Positions 24,827-35,815 of a stretch of 64,000 nucleotides of DNA are shown piece by piece (the first letter of the stretch is position 1; each line of letters starts with the position of its first letter). This stretch comes from Pachypanchax playfairii (taxonomy: Eukaryota > Chordata > Actinopteri > Cyprinodontiformes > Aplocheilidae). Both the position numbers and the translations under genes were made by a program. The stretch spans positions 658,698 through 722,697 of the forward strand of contig SSNP01000191.1 in NCBI GenBank assembly GCA_006937955.1. Reading direction: 5' to 3'. The notes under the pieces were generated by a model, which was given only the letters and a program-made list of their open reading frames with translations, was not told the DNA's origin and searched no databases.

Positions 24827-25440
24827 TTAAAGCTGATATCCCTGATTCAAATTGCCTAGCTCAGACTGTCAACAAAGTCACAGAACTCTCAGCCCCTCCA
24901 GTCGGGTAGAATTCCTAAGCCACGCCCCCCCAGGTTTGTAAACACACGTAGCCCCAAAAGATGACCGAGTGCAAGACACTGGTCCGCAGTTCATTCAAGT
25001 ACCGTAACATGGTGGAATCACCGGTAAGTGAAAACAATATAACAACTAACAACTGACATTAATTGTTACTTTGTCCTGAACCTGACGTGGAACCAGCCGG
25101 CGGCTGTTTCTCCTGCTGTGACATGGTAGAGCGGTGAACACTCCCAGCAGTGGTGTGCTGCAGTAATATGTCTCAGTTTTTTAGGAGCACAGAAGCCAAA
25201 TAAATGCGGAAGTCCGTATGACTGGAGAGACTGTCCAATCATTCCTTCCGGGCTGAACCATTTGATTGGTTGATGTTTTTAGACAAATACGGGAGAACCC
25301 CTTAATTATTTTTTTTTCCGTTTTTATTTTTTTAAATCTTCGCAACATATTTTTCTTCATGCTGTGTTAAAACGTTTTTAATGGGCATGAAAAAATATGT
25401 TAAGCTAATTTGTTATGCAAATTAAGTGTAGCAGCTTTAA
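24827..25440. mobile_element. TTAA-ended non-autonomous element (614 bp)
   Basis: The left end TTAAAGCTGATA and the right end, read inverted as TTAAAGCTGCTA, agree in 10 of 12 positions, and both carry TTAA, the target sequence of piggyBac-type elements. The interior has no transposase. It includes a TGGAATCACCGGTAAGTG stretch at about 25012 that could act as a splice donor. It abuts the GC-rich block directly. Confidence 0.45.
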
Positions 25441-25444
25441 CCTT

Positions 25445-26815
25445 CGATCATTTAATGATTTATATTTGTCATCTCCCCCATAACAACTTATTATATAGTC
25501 TCCTAATATCATGTGTTACTTTTAATAAATGGATTTTAAAACTGTGACATTAATATTAATGTTAGGACTTCAATGTGATTTATCTTGACCCACCTTGACC
25601 TCACCTGTTCTTCTATAACCCCAAACTAAACACACCTGTTTTATAATTCAACTAAAGATTAAGTGAAAATACTAACGATCTGAACTCAGACTCACACAGT
25701 AGAAACTCACAACACACTGCCAGGTTTGTGTTCAACAAAAAACTTTATGGTTGAAAGAGGAGTTTGTTGTAATGGTCCTGGACTTCCTGTCTGTCACTGT
25801 CAAAAAGCCCCAAAAGGTTTTGGCTGAGAAAACAGAAATAAAAGTTTAGCAAGCTTTAAAAAAGTTGATGAGTCTTAATCTGAAAAAAGATTCCAGGAAT
25901 ATTTGAATGATGACATCACTTTGTTGTTGCACCCATCAGAAGTTCTGATACAACACTTGTGAAAGTTGAAAAATGTGAATGTTTTCTTGGATAATTGTCT
26001 GTTTGTCCTAAAATTGCATGTGAGCGGCTGCTCACCAAACCAAACTATTTTATTGTGATCAGATTGCACCATTTCTCCAGGGCTTGTAAGTGAAAACACA
26101 AAGACTGACACCAGCAGAAGGACAGTCGCTGCTCTTCAGGAGAATCAAAGCTACGTCGTTTTTCAAGGATATTCTCTCCAACAAGTGCTGAAAAAAAGAG
26201 TTTCAGTCCAAGGACACAATTTACTGCCTTTTTTCATGGACGTTTCATTGATGGATCTATTATATGACATCATATCTGTCTCTTAGGAGCATTTTAATTT
26301 AAAAATTCACCAAATTCTCTTTATTATCTGATCTAGAATCTTGAACACAGTTGAAAGAAGCAACAGCCATTTTCTCTTGTGCTTTTTTGAATTAAGCTTA
26401 ATGAAGTCAGATGTGTGTTGACATGCACACCAGCTGTCTGAGCACACCTCTCATACATCACCACACCTGATCCTTACTACAGCAACAGACAACTGGACTG
26501 TAATTATAAAACAGACATGCAGGCAGGAAGAGGAGCTGACGGCTGAAGGCAGACTGATAAATACACAAAGACAGAGGCTGGAAAGTGGACGGATAATAAG
26601 GAGAGACACGGATTGGATGGGCAACAAGACAGGTCGACAAATAGCAGAGCCATCAGAATGACAGCTTTAAAACACCTTAAACTAGACTCTGCTTTACCTG
26701 AAAACTGAATTTCCTGCAGTGAAACAAAAGCTGTCTAAAAGCAACTTCACTAAACAATCATGAAATAAACATCATCGTCCTTACTCTGATCCTTTCTTTT
26801 TTTTCATTAATTTGA
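25445..26815. other. gene-free DNA
   Basis: No supported exon, RNA gene or transposon seen. Confidence 0.4.
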
Positions 26816-26839
26816 TTGGCACGCTACATGGAGCGGATG

Positions 26840-27118
26840 GGAGTCAGGGTTTGTAGTTGCTGTGGCAACGGCCTGCTCTTTGTTAAAGGCTACATTCCTG
26901 GCATCTGATGTGTCTGTGCTGCGATCGATAAAACCCCCAGCCTGCAGGGACTGATGAACGGACCGGGGCTTTCGCCAGGCCAGGCAGGAGAATTGGGGAG
27001 AGAGAAGGAGTTAGGTGGAAGATGTGCGGACGAGAGGATGCCAAGATTAAAGAGTGATAGAAAGAGGAGAGAGAGAGGTGGAGATGCAAGCAGAGCAACT
27101 GATGAGCCGGGCGGAGAG
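26840..27118 (+). promoter_or_regulatory. candidate alternative promoter and 5' noncoding exon of lingo2
   Basis: An RFX X-box (GTTGCTGTGGCAAC, 26856-26869, nearly palindromic) precedes a CGATCGATAAAACCC stretch with a TATA-like core at about 26930. Then follows a GC-richer, purine-rich tract ending in GCGGAGAG before GTGAGT at 27119, a near-consensus splice donor. The next good acceptor is at 28543, just before the lingo2 coding exon. The layout fits a 5' UTR exon 1.5 kb upstream of the coding exon. No transcript evidence is available. Confidence 0.4.
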
Positions 27119-27960
27119 GTGAGTGCTGGTGGGAAAAGGAAAGAGTGAGCGTGCGCGGCTCCTTCAGCCTCATCTTGGTTATTTTCTGAATATCACTCAC
27201 TTTGCTGTCAGAGTAAGGTACGTCTCCGTCTGTGTGCTTGGCAGGGTTTTGCTTTGCAGCCCTTACAAACACTCAGAAACCTTTTTAAAGGTGTCTTCTC
27301 TTCTACGATAGTAAATTTCCCCTGCTCACAGATGTTTCTTATGCTTTGCACACCTAATTGGCAAAAGTAGCCGCAAGCAGAATGCAGATTCTTCAGGTAA
27401 TGAGGCAATTATGATCAGGCTTTCTGTCTGCACAGCCATCTGTCAATTCAACAACCTGTCGCTGCTGGAAGGTGGTTTTATGTTTAGGTCCATGTCTTTC
27501 TCAGCTTGTTTTACAACTGAACTCTATATTCTCATCACCATGTTATTGTTGCTTTTCCCTGTAAACTCAACTTCAGAGGCTGGAAATCACAACCAAAATT
27601 AATAATTAGTCTCATGATAATTGCAGGATGTAATGATTAATCAGAGCATAATTACATGTCAAGTGATTTTATAGCATTAATAAAATAATTATGTTTTGTA
27701 GAAGAAAGTGACTCTACCATGTTGTAGAATAGATAAAACGTCTGACTTATTTAAAACAAACATAGTATAAAAAAAACAATATAAAGTATCATGTTTCAAG
27801 AATGTAAAAACTTGGTGTATTTATTGTACTGGGAAACAGTAAATCAATGAGATGACTGACTACATTAAATACTTACTAACTGGTGGGAGATGTATTTCTG
27901 TTTGTTATGATTTGATGAAACCACCTCTCACCTAATGACTGGCCCTGCAACCCTGCACAG

Positions 27961-28007
27961 GGATGGATGGATGGATGGATGGATGGATGGATGGATGGAT
28001 GGATGGA
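27961..28007 (+). repeat. (GGAT)n microsatellite
   Basis: About twelve GGAT units follow CCTGCAACCCTGCACAG, a sequence like the 3' end of Rex3-like or related fish retroelements, which end in GATG-type tandem repeats. The microsatellite is probably the tail of an otherwise lost insertion. Confidence 0.9.
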
Positions 28008-28543
28008 GTTTTTCCTTGAAAATGTGCTGCAAATTTAGAGGTTTCAAAAATAAAATCATCCATTTAGTTAGTTTTATTTTTAACACTTGCTACATCTTTC
28101 ATTTGCTACCACACCCCCTCTGCAACACCAAACACACACCCCCTCATTCATCTGTGATTCAAAACACACACATTCTGCACCAACAAATACACATGGGCAT
28201 TTCGCCCAGCTGCAGTCTAACGAGGGTTATTTCTCGCCATCAGTATGAAGCATCTTATAAAACATCTCCAGTTAGCTTGCAACCTTTTGTTCTAACACCG
28301 TGATGAACGTTTACACTTTTCTGCTGCTGATATTTCTATTTCTTCTAGTTTCTAACCCCACTGTGACATTAATTCCATTATATCCCCTTTGGCGAGTAAA
28401 GCGGCGGTTCATTAAAAGGAGAGGACTTGGCACTTTAAGTAGACACAAAGTGTAAGAGGTTGTAAATGTAAAAAGGTGTAGTGGGTGCAGACAGCCTGAG
28501 TTAAGAGTATTTTATCTGATTTCTTGTGTATTGTGTCTTGCAG

Positions 28544-28616
28544 GGCTTGTCCGTGATGGTGCGCTGTATGGTAAATAAGTTGTGTCGTGACAGAGGGCAT
28601 CGTGGGTAAAAGAGAC
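28544..28616 (+). promoter_or_regulatory. lingo2 5' UTR segment with an upstream ORF
   Basis: A pyrimidine-rich acceptor (TTGTGTCTTGCAG) ends at 28543, so the coding exon probably begins at 28544. An upstream ATG at 28556 opens a 17-codon frame, with a second in-frame ATG at 28568, ending in TAA at 28607-28609, seven bases before the main ATG. Such a uORF could lower translation of lingo2. Whether the mature mRNA contains it depends on use of this acceptor; a further CAG-type acceptor at about 28593 would remove it. Confidence 0.5.
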
Positions 28617-30455
28617 ATGCAACAGCTAGCCCCGCATCACTGCCACCTCTTTCTGGGCGGGGCCTTGCTGCTTCTCCTCGCCAGCTCTGCTAGGGGCTGC
28701 CCCGCCCGATGTGAGTGCTCTCCTCAAACCAAGTCAGTTAGCTGCCACCGTAAGCGCCTGCCCAGCATCCCTGAAGGTGTCCCCATCGAGACCCGCGTTC
28801 TGGACCTGAGCAAGAATAAGTTACGCATCATCACACCAGACAACTTCTCCTCCTTTCTGCAGCTGGAGGACCTGGATCTCAGTGACAACCTCATCAGTGT
28901 AGTGGAACCTGGTTCGTTCCGCTCCCAACTTGCTCTCCGTTCACTCAATTTCCGTAGCAACCTAATTCAACTGGTTCCTCCTGGGGTCCTGTCAGGTTTG
29001 ACAAACCTTACCCACATTGATCTTAGTCATAACCGGCTCGTTATTCTTCTGGATCATGCTTTCCAAGATCTGCGGAGGCTGAAGTCCCTAGAAGTGGGAG
29101 ATAATGAGCTGGTCTTTGTCTCTCAGAGGGCCTTTACTGGATTACTTGGACTTCAGAGTCTGACTCTGGAACGCTCCAATCTGACTATGGTTCCAACTGA
29201 TGCTTTAGCACATCTTCACAGTCTGGCTGAACTGCACATGCGCTACCTGAGCATTAGTTTTCTCAAGCCTTTCTCCTTTAAGAGGTTAACTCGTCTCCGC
29301 CATCTGGAGATTGATTTCTGGCCCTGGCTGGAAACTCTGCCTCCCCTCTCACTGCATGGCCTCAACCTCACAACATTGTTCATAACCAACACTAACTTGT
29401 CTGCCTTCCCCGGTGCAGCACTGCGCAATCTGCCCTACCTCACACACCTTAACCTGTCCTACTGCCGCATCCAGCACATCCACCAGGGAGAGCTCGGCCA
29501 GCTTCCGCACCTGCTGGAGCTCCACCTCCAAGGGGCTCAGCTGGTTTCCATAGAGCCTTTTGCTTTTGTTGGCCTTAAATCTCTTCAGCTTCTGGATGTG
29601 TCACAGAACCACCTGGACTCTCTTGAGAGAGGGGTGTTTGCCTCAGCAGACACCCTGCAGAGGCTTTGTCTGGGTGGAAACCCACTAGTATGTGACTGCA
29701 GATTACTGTGGCTGCTTAACAGCCACAAGCCTCTCTCTCTTCAGATCCTGGATGTGCAGCCTGAGTGCAGCGCACCTGAACATCTCCTCGGGAAATCTCT
29801 CCGGGAACTTAAGGAGCCTCTAGTCTCCAGGTACATGATCTGCACTAAGCCAAGGATTGGACCCAACACAACCCAACTGCTGATGGCTGATGAGGGTCAA
29901 CCTGCCCGTCTGAGCTGCATGACAGAGGGAGCGCCAAAACCCTCTGTGGTCTGGATAACACCTCACAAGCGTCACATCACAACCAAGAGCAGTGGCAGGG
30001 TGGAGGTCCAACCAGATGGCACCCTGGAGATCAAGGCAGCAGAGCTTCATGACAGTGGGGTGTACTCATGTATCGCCAGTAACCCTGCTGGCAATGCGAG
30101 CCTGTCGGCATCTTTAGCTGTGAAAAGCCTTGGAACTGGGAACAGATTTCACTATAGCAACAGGAGCTCAAACTATCTGACAGACTTCAACAGCACATGG
30201 GGGAATGGAACGATACTGTACAACATGACAGTTCCTATTGACTTAAAGACTATCATTATATCTACAGCTATGGGCTGCCTGTCCTTCCTTGGTGTGGTGG
30301 TGTTCTGCTTCCTGCTTCTGTTTGCATGGAGCCGGGGGAAAGGACGACACAAGAACAACTTTGATATTGAGTATGTCCCCCGTAAGTCCAATGGTGCAGC
30401 CACAGACGTGGCAGAAACCAGCGGCCCACGACGGGTTAACATGAAAATGATTTGA
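28617..30455 (+). CDS. lingo2: LINGO2, leucine-rich repeat and Ig domain neuronal membrane protein
   Basis: A single-exon coding sequence of 612 residues, as usual for LINGO genes. The open frame extends to a GTG at 28587, but the first usable ATG is at 28617 and places a hydrophobic signal peptide at residues 1-27. An LRRNT cap follows (CPARCECSPQ, from Cys28), then about a dozen LRRs, an LRRCT cap (NPLVCDCRLLWLL), one Ig domain with cysteines near 434 and 485 (DSGVYSCIAS), several NxS/T sites, a transmembrane helix at about 546-571 and a 41-residue tail with the family motif EYVPRK and the terminus NMKMI. LINGO proteins are surface molecules of neurons; LINGO1 acts with Nogo receptor complexes, and LINGO2's partners are less clear. 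The LINGO2 assignment rests on the tail, the juxtamembrane region and the c9orf72 neighbour. A duplicate-specific suffix cannot be decided. Confidence 0.92.
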   Translation: MQQLAPHHCHLFLGGALLLLLASSARGCPARCECSPQTKSVSCHRKRLPSIPEGVPIETRVLDLSKNKLRIITPDNFSSFLQLEDLDLSDNLISVVEPGSFRSQLALRSLNFRSNLIQLVPPGVLSGLTNLTHIDLSHNRLVILLDHAFQDLRRLKSLEVGDNELVFVSQRAFTGLLGLQSLTLERSNLTMVPTDALAHLHSLAELHMRYLSISFLKPFSFKRLTRLRHLEIDFWPWLETLPPLSLHGLNLTTLFITNTNLSAFPGAALRNLPYLTHLNLSYCRIQHIHQGELGQLPHLLELHLQGAQLVSIEPFAFVGLKSLQLLDVSQNHLDSLERGVFASADTLQRLCLGGNPLVCDCRLLWLLNSHKPLSLQILDVQPECSAPEHLLGKSLRELKEPLVSRYMICTKPRIGPNTTQLLMADEGQPARLSCMTEGAPKPSVVWITPHKRHITTKSSGRVEVQPDGTLEIKAAELHDSGVYSCIASNPAGNASLSASLAVKSLGTGNRFHYSNRSSNYLTDFNSTWGNGTILYNMTVPIDLKTIIISTAMGCLSFLGVVVFCFLLLFAWSRGKGRHKNNFDIEYVPRKSNGAATDVAETSGPRRVNMKMI

Positions 30456-31770
30456 TGCACTAAAGAGAAGCAGCAACACGGTGCACTCATATCAACTAGA
30501 AAAAATGTTCCTGTTTGTTTTTTTATGACGAAGTGGATTTGTGACAAACGAAAGTGATGTATTACTGTAGTGGGTGTCGATATGACGGTGATCTAGTGAT
30601 AAAGTGGACTTGTGAATATAAAAGTGATCTATGAAACGTGTTTATATGAAATCATGTTCTCATACAGTACACTGATAATAAAACTATAACCAACATATCA
30701 ATATGGGACTGATATAGTGTTGCACTGGGAGTGTCTCAGTGATACTGTCGACTCACAGGGACTTCAAAGTGAAAACCAGAGAAGATCTTTGTGTGGCGTC
30801 TCTGCAACACATCAGGACTAAACTGTCTTATACCCATTTTAGCTGCAGTGTGGAAGGTGTGTGTTGTGTCCACGCGTGAATGTGAGCGTGCATCACTGAA
30901 CACGTGTTGCATTTGTGTGTTTCTTTGTGCATGTGCACGCATTGCCTTTCTCGTGGGATGGAACAATTAACGTTGGGGTTCAAAGCTTTTTTTAAGGCTT
31001 TTTTTTGTGTGTTTTGTTATTGTAACAGCTGTTGATTAAAACAGAGGATCATCTATGTTTGTATGCAAAATCCCAGTTAATCTCTCCTAAAAAAAATGCT
31101 GCATAAATTTTGAAATATTGCCCCTTTGAATGACTTTAACATTGTGACGGGGATTTTTTATAAACTGAGGTAGTTAGAATGTGGCCGGAGTTGTTGTCTC
31201 ACTGGTCAACAGGCTTTTCTTGACAAACAGTGGCCCATATTGTTATTGCTCTGTAGAAAAAGAAAAAAAGAAGCTTTCCTGCCATAGAAAGGGCATGTTA
31301 AACCTATTTTATAACATAATAAATCATGGGCAGATTTTCCTGCCAGACAAATCCCTTGATATCTTATAAAAGAGTCAGTGTCCAGACACAATGGTGAAGA
31401 TTTACTGACTGGCGTTCTGTTTGGACCAGACAATGTTGAGCTTTACAGATTTATGTGCTGAATTCCCTCACTTCTCTCATTTTTCTTTGATTGAACCGCA
31501 CGGTTTTCCCCGGAGGGTATCGAGGGGGTTCTGGCTGTTTTGGAATTTGTAGTGATTCTTGTGTTTGTTTATTTTTGTTTGCTTTTTTGTTGACAATGTT
31601 TTAAATGTTTGGGGAAAAAACTGCAGTAAAACATTAAGGGCAACTCTTTGTAATGCAGGGATGTGGGTGTTAATTTGTGTGATCCGTTGTGATAAAATGT
31701 TCAAGGTTATATAGTTGTTTTCATACATCTGATAAATTTATGGGTATATTTTCAAAAGGAAATAAATCTT
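30456..31770 (+). other. lingo2 3' UTR with polyadenylation signals
   Basis: AATAAA occurs at 30677-30682, about 220 bases after the stop, and again at 31761-31766. Either could end the mRNA. The intervening sequence is AU-rich and carries no other gene. Confidence 0.5.
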
Positions 31771-32204
31771 GATCATACCCTTAATGCCAGAGTTCCAATT
31801 GCTAATTATTTTATCACCTAACTACTGATGATTTTTCGTATTTATTTTATTTTCTCCTTGGTAGAAAAAGTACAAAAATGTTAGTGATGTAAAGGATTTG
31901 ATTTCTTTATAATAAGTCTTCTAAATTATTAACATCTGGAAGTATTCAAATTAAAATAATTGCAGAAAAATACAAATTTTGTGTTGGAAATTTTACCACG
32001 TTCCAAACGCTGCAATAACGCATTGCTGTTATTGTCAGATACAAAGACTGAAACTGAGAGAAAATCAAAGAAAAACAGTCAAGACCTCCAGAAAGAGTTT
32101 AGTATTAAATACTTTTACCACTTGAAGGATTTAAGGAGTTTTCCTGCTATCGCTGATCGTCACAAGATTTGGATCTGGACCAGGATCCTGGATGAAATCA
32201 GGTT

Positions 32205-32480
32205 CCTCTTTAACGTGACCAGGCTCCGCCTCAGAGGTAAAGTGAGGCACTCCATCATCTACTGGGAACTCAGGGTGGAGCCAGCGGTCCTCCTCTTCAA
32301 CAGGAGTCACAAGTTGGATCAAACTACTTTTTCAGATTTCTCCTGATCGCCTCTTTTTTGTTTTTTTCTGGCACATCTCACTGACCCGACCTCGTTAGAG
32401 GGTTTATATACACTCTCTGGCCTGAGAACGCCATGCAGACGGGGATGCCGAGGTTTCTCTCAGCGACCTGATCTTTGTAT
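32205..32480 (+). mobile_element. decayed Rex3-like (RTE-type) LINE fragment
   Basis: The + strand shows a degraded 3' coding part of a common fish LINE: CTCCGCCTCAGAGGTAAAGT, then a GGGAACTCAGGGTGGAGCC segment, then TCTGGCCTGAGAACGCC. Gaps and stops break every frame. Family naming is from pattern memory of Rex3/RTE elements; the LINE nature is more certain than the clade. A less decayed relative lies in c9orf72 at about 50.0-50.6 kb. Confidence 0.5.
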
Positions 32481-35400
32481 GACCAGAAGAGAATGAACAG
32501 TTTATCTGATTGAGTGAAATAGATCTGGTTTGAAACTCCTGTTTAGTGCTGGGATTCATGCATGTGTACATGAAGTCATGACACTCGTTAGTCCCGTCAT
32601 TATGAAGCTGCTAGAGGTCATAACGTGCTTCTGTTTGGCCCTAATGAAACCTGCAAACTAACTAAGCAGCAGGTTCCTCCTCGCAGTGAAAGAGAACGGA
32701 TCAGAACTGGGACATAGAGAGGTTGATGCCCAAGTCGCCTGTAAGAAAACAAGAAATTAGTCACATTAGTTGACCTCACGTCTGTGTGAAAACCAAGAAC
32801 AAATCTGCAAGTTTTTACTTCACCTCATTGGATAATTTAAACAAAAGGAATTCTTAATTGGCAGAAATATTTTTTTTTGTCCCAAAAATATTCAGTTCTG
32901 TTTTTAATGGTAAAGAGTTTTTATGTCTGTGTGAATGTTCAGAGGGAATATTCATGCTGCTTCTGTGTCACCATGAAGACGAGATCAAAGTCACTGCAGT
33001 TCAGGTTCATTATCATTCTTATAAAATAGTTTAATAAACAACGTAGGAAAAAATTCACTGGAAGAAAACAGTTTATATTGATAGAAAATAGTGTAATTAT
33101 TCTGAAACTGTAACATGCTCCTCACTGAGCTGTAGGTTATCAGCTTCATTTACAGTTTAGTACAACAAAGTTTGGAGTCTGTTGCAGTAAATACTCTCAT
33201 CCTGACTCTTAAAATGAGAATAGAAAGAATCTTTATTATAACTGTCTCAATGTTCAACTAAATGAGATGCAATCCTTCAGTCAGATGAGAAGAAATACAA
33301 CACAAAACATAAAAAGAATAAATATTTAAGAAGAATAAATCTGCTGTCATATAACACCATGAATGAAAGTCTTGAGGAGTGTTTGGTGAGGAGGCGTTCA
33401 TTCACTATCTTTGTAAATGAAGAAAGTCAGACATCATAAAGGACCTTCATGAAGAATCTCTCGCTGCTCCTCAGCTGCATCAAAGAGCTCCAATCAAAGC
33501 CAGTCAGAGTCTTTGAGGCTGCTGCTTTCGGGTGAGTTTACGCAGCTTGTGAAGCAGTTTTGACACAACTGAAATGAAGGTTTTCATAGGTGAATGAATC
33601 ACATTGAAGTGTGACCTTTGACCTTCTGGTCTGAAATTATCTTCTCAGAATTTAAAAATATTAGTTGACATCAACTGAAACAGATTATTACCCACAGAAA
33701 AAAGGTCACGATCCAGATTTTGAACTAGAAACTGTAGTTGTTTTGTTTCAATGTTAGGGACTGAACTGAAGTTTGGCTCCTGTTGCTAAAATCAAAGTCT
33801 ACAAAAGTTCTATATTTGTTGAAAAACCTAGGAATTTTTTTTCAAATTGTCCTAAATAAAACGTTCTCTGTTCTGTTGAGATGTTTGTGTCAGAAATCTT
33901 TAAGTTGAACATCAGTAGCAAGAAATTAAAGTTTATTTCTGTCATTTTCCTCCTAAACAGGAAATAAACACGACAATATTTCCTCTGATTCCTCTCTGAC
34001 GGCTCGAACAGACACATGATGGAGTTCATTTTATTTATTTGATTCACTCAGAAACCAAAACTGTACCAACTGCTAAATTATTACAGTGTTAGAAAAGGTT
34101 TACATAGAAATAATGGTGACTCCAATAGTTTATCCAGAAACTCTTGTTGTTCTGCATTTCATTCACTTTTAAATACATTTACTGTAACAAATAATTCAAC
34201 CTTAAATCTGAGACGCAATTAATCAAATATTTTGGAAATAGAAATAAAAGCAGATCTTATGAAAGTCCCATAGATTGTTTCCCCAAATAACTTGATTTTT
34301 TGTGTGTTTTTATCTCATTCTATATATACCTGTGTGGGTTTAACAAGAATATTTTCTCTCTCATTTTATTTTGTAGTAATCCAGCAAAAATATAGCAGAG
34401 TGACGTGGATTAATACAAACTATCTGAGTTTGTTTCAGACTCAGTGATGGAGATGAAACTCAAATCAAAGGTCAGTGACTCGAGGTGAGCAGGAGTTCAG
34501 GTTCATGACCTCCAACACAATCTGTTACACCTGTAATAACCTGATGTCTACCATCTGATGAAAAGAATCTGGAGTTTTATGACAATTTAAATTATTTGTC
34601 CTTGTATGAATAATTCTTAACTGCACACTCCTTTAATCACTTTACATAAACACTGAAATTCTTTCTGATCTTGTTCATATTTATCACACAAAAAAATGAA
34701 AAAGCAAATATAAAGTAGATTCAGAAACTTGTGTTCAGAACAGGATTTGATGCTGTTAATGGTCTGAGCTGTTTAAATTAAAACAGTCCCAGATTTATCA
34801 TTTTGTTAACAGCTACTGAAGTTATAGCTTGACACCTTTCACAGTGGGGAACATTTTCATTTAAAACATCCATATATCTGGACAGCAGGAGACAACAGAA
34901 GAGTTTCAGCATGTTATAGATGATTTCTGTTAACGTCTCTTACGATGCTGGTTCCATTAAACCCTGATCCAGTCTGAGCCGAGCACCGGTTCTCTAATCT
35001 TTGTCGAGCTGCTTGTGGCACGTGTCTGTGAACGCTACAGCATGATAAATGAGAACAATAACAGTAAAGAAGCACATATATTGATTCAGTATTGAACCCT
35101 AGAGGATGTGAATTCATGTGACGTCAAACTTTCTCCTGTTGGTTATTATGAGTCCAGGCCGGGATCTTGTGAAAATGCTGCAGAACATTGTGCTAGTAAA
35201 GAAAGTAACAGCTGAGTAACTGGAGGCACGCAGTACGATCTGTGCTGAGGCCATGGACAATTACTGTTGCATATGAGATGCCCTCTGGGCTTCACTTGCA
35301 ACCCGCGTGAACGTCGGCCCTGCAGGCAGCTAAATGTTTGAGCTAGCTTACACTCAGCGGGGTTGCAGTAAAACACAGAGCTAGAACTTTGTTTGAGAGA

Positions 35401-35634
35401 TAAAGGACAGAGAAAACATGGTGTGTACATATCAGTGTATCTTATCAGTACTGCATGTTAATTCGTTTTTCACTATTATGCTGTTGTTTCACAGTAAGCC
35501 AGATGAATGATTACAAATGATTAATTTGAGAGTTATGACTCCCTGTCCTGTTTTCTCCTGCAGATACTAAATCACAGAGGAAGAAAAGCAAAGCTAGGTG
35601 CTGATTAATTCAAACATTAATTCTCCTTACAACA

Positions 35635-35815
35635 AGCCTCCCGGTCAGCTTGAAATAGGCCCATTGTTCAACTGAAATTCATTCTCACTAGACACAATTG
35701 TCTTTTCATGGCAGTGTGCTCGTCACTGAATCACCAATTAATTTATGGAGGGCAGGCCAATGGCAGTCAGCTTTATACCAATCACTTGTACTACAAGTCT
35801 ATTCAAAGAGAAAAA
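35635..35815. promoter_or_regulatory. candidate conserved noncoding element
   Basis: A dense, non-repetitive stretch contains CCCATTGTTCAACTG (SOX-like ATTGTT), GACACAATTGTC (SOX/E-box-like), CACCAATTAATTTATGG (paired TAAT cores) and CCAATGGCAG. Such mixtures of SOX and homeodomain cores are typical of neural enhancers. No alignment was possible. Confidence 0.3.

Noticed and set aside
1..28500. miR-873/miR-876 hairpins known from the human LINGO2 locus
   Set aside because: No sequence resembling these microRNAs was seen; they may be absent from fish.
28587..28616. N-terminal extension of lingo2 by ten codons
   Set aside because: The frame starts with GTG, not ATG, and would bury the signal peptide. 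The ATG at 28617 is preferred.
31960..32346. 128-codon open frame on the + strand
   Set aside because: Its 3' half overlaps a decayed Rex3-like LINE fragment and the rest shows no known protein.
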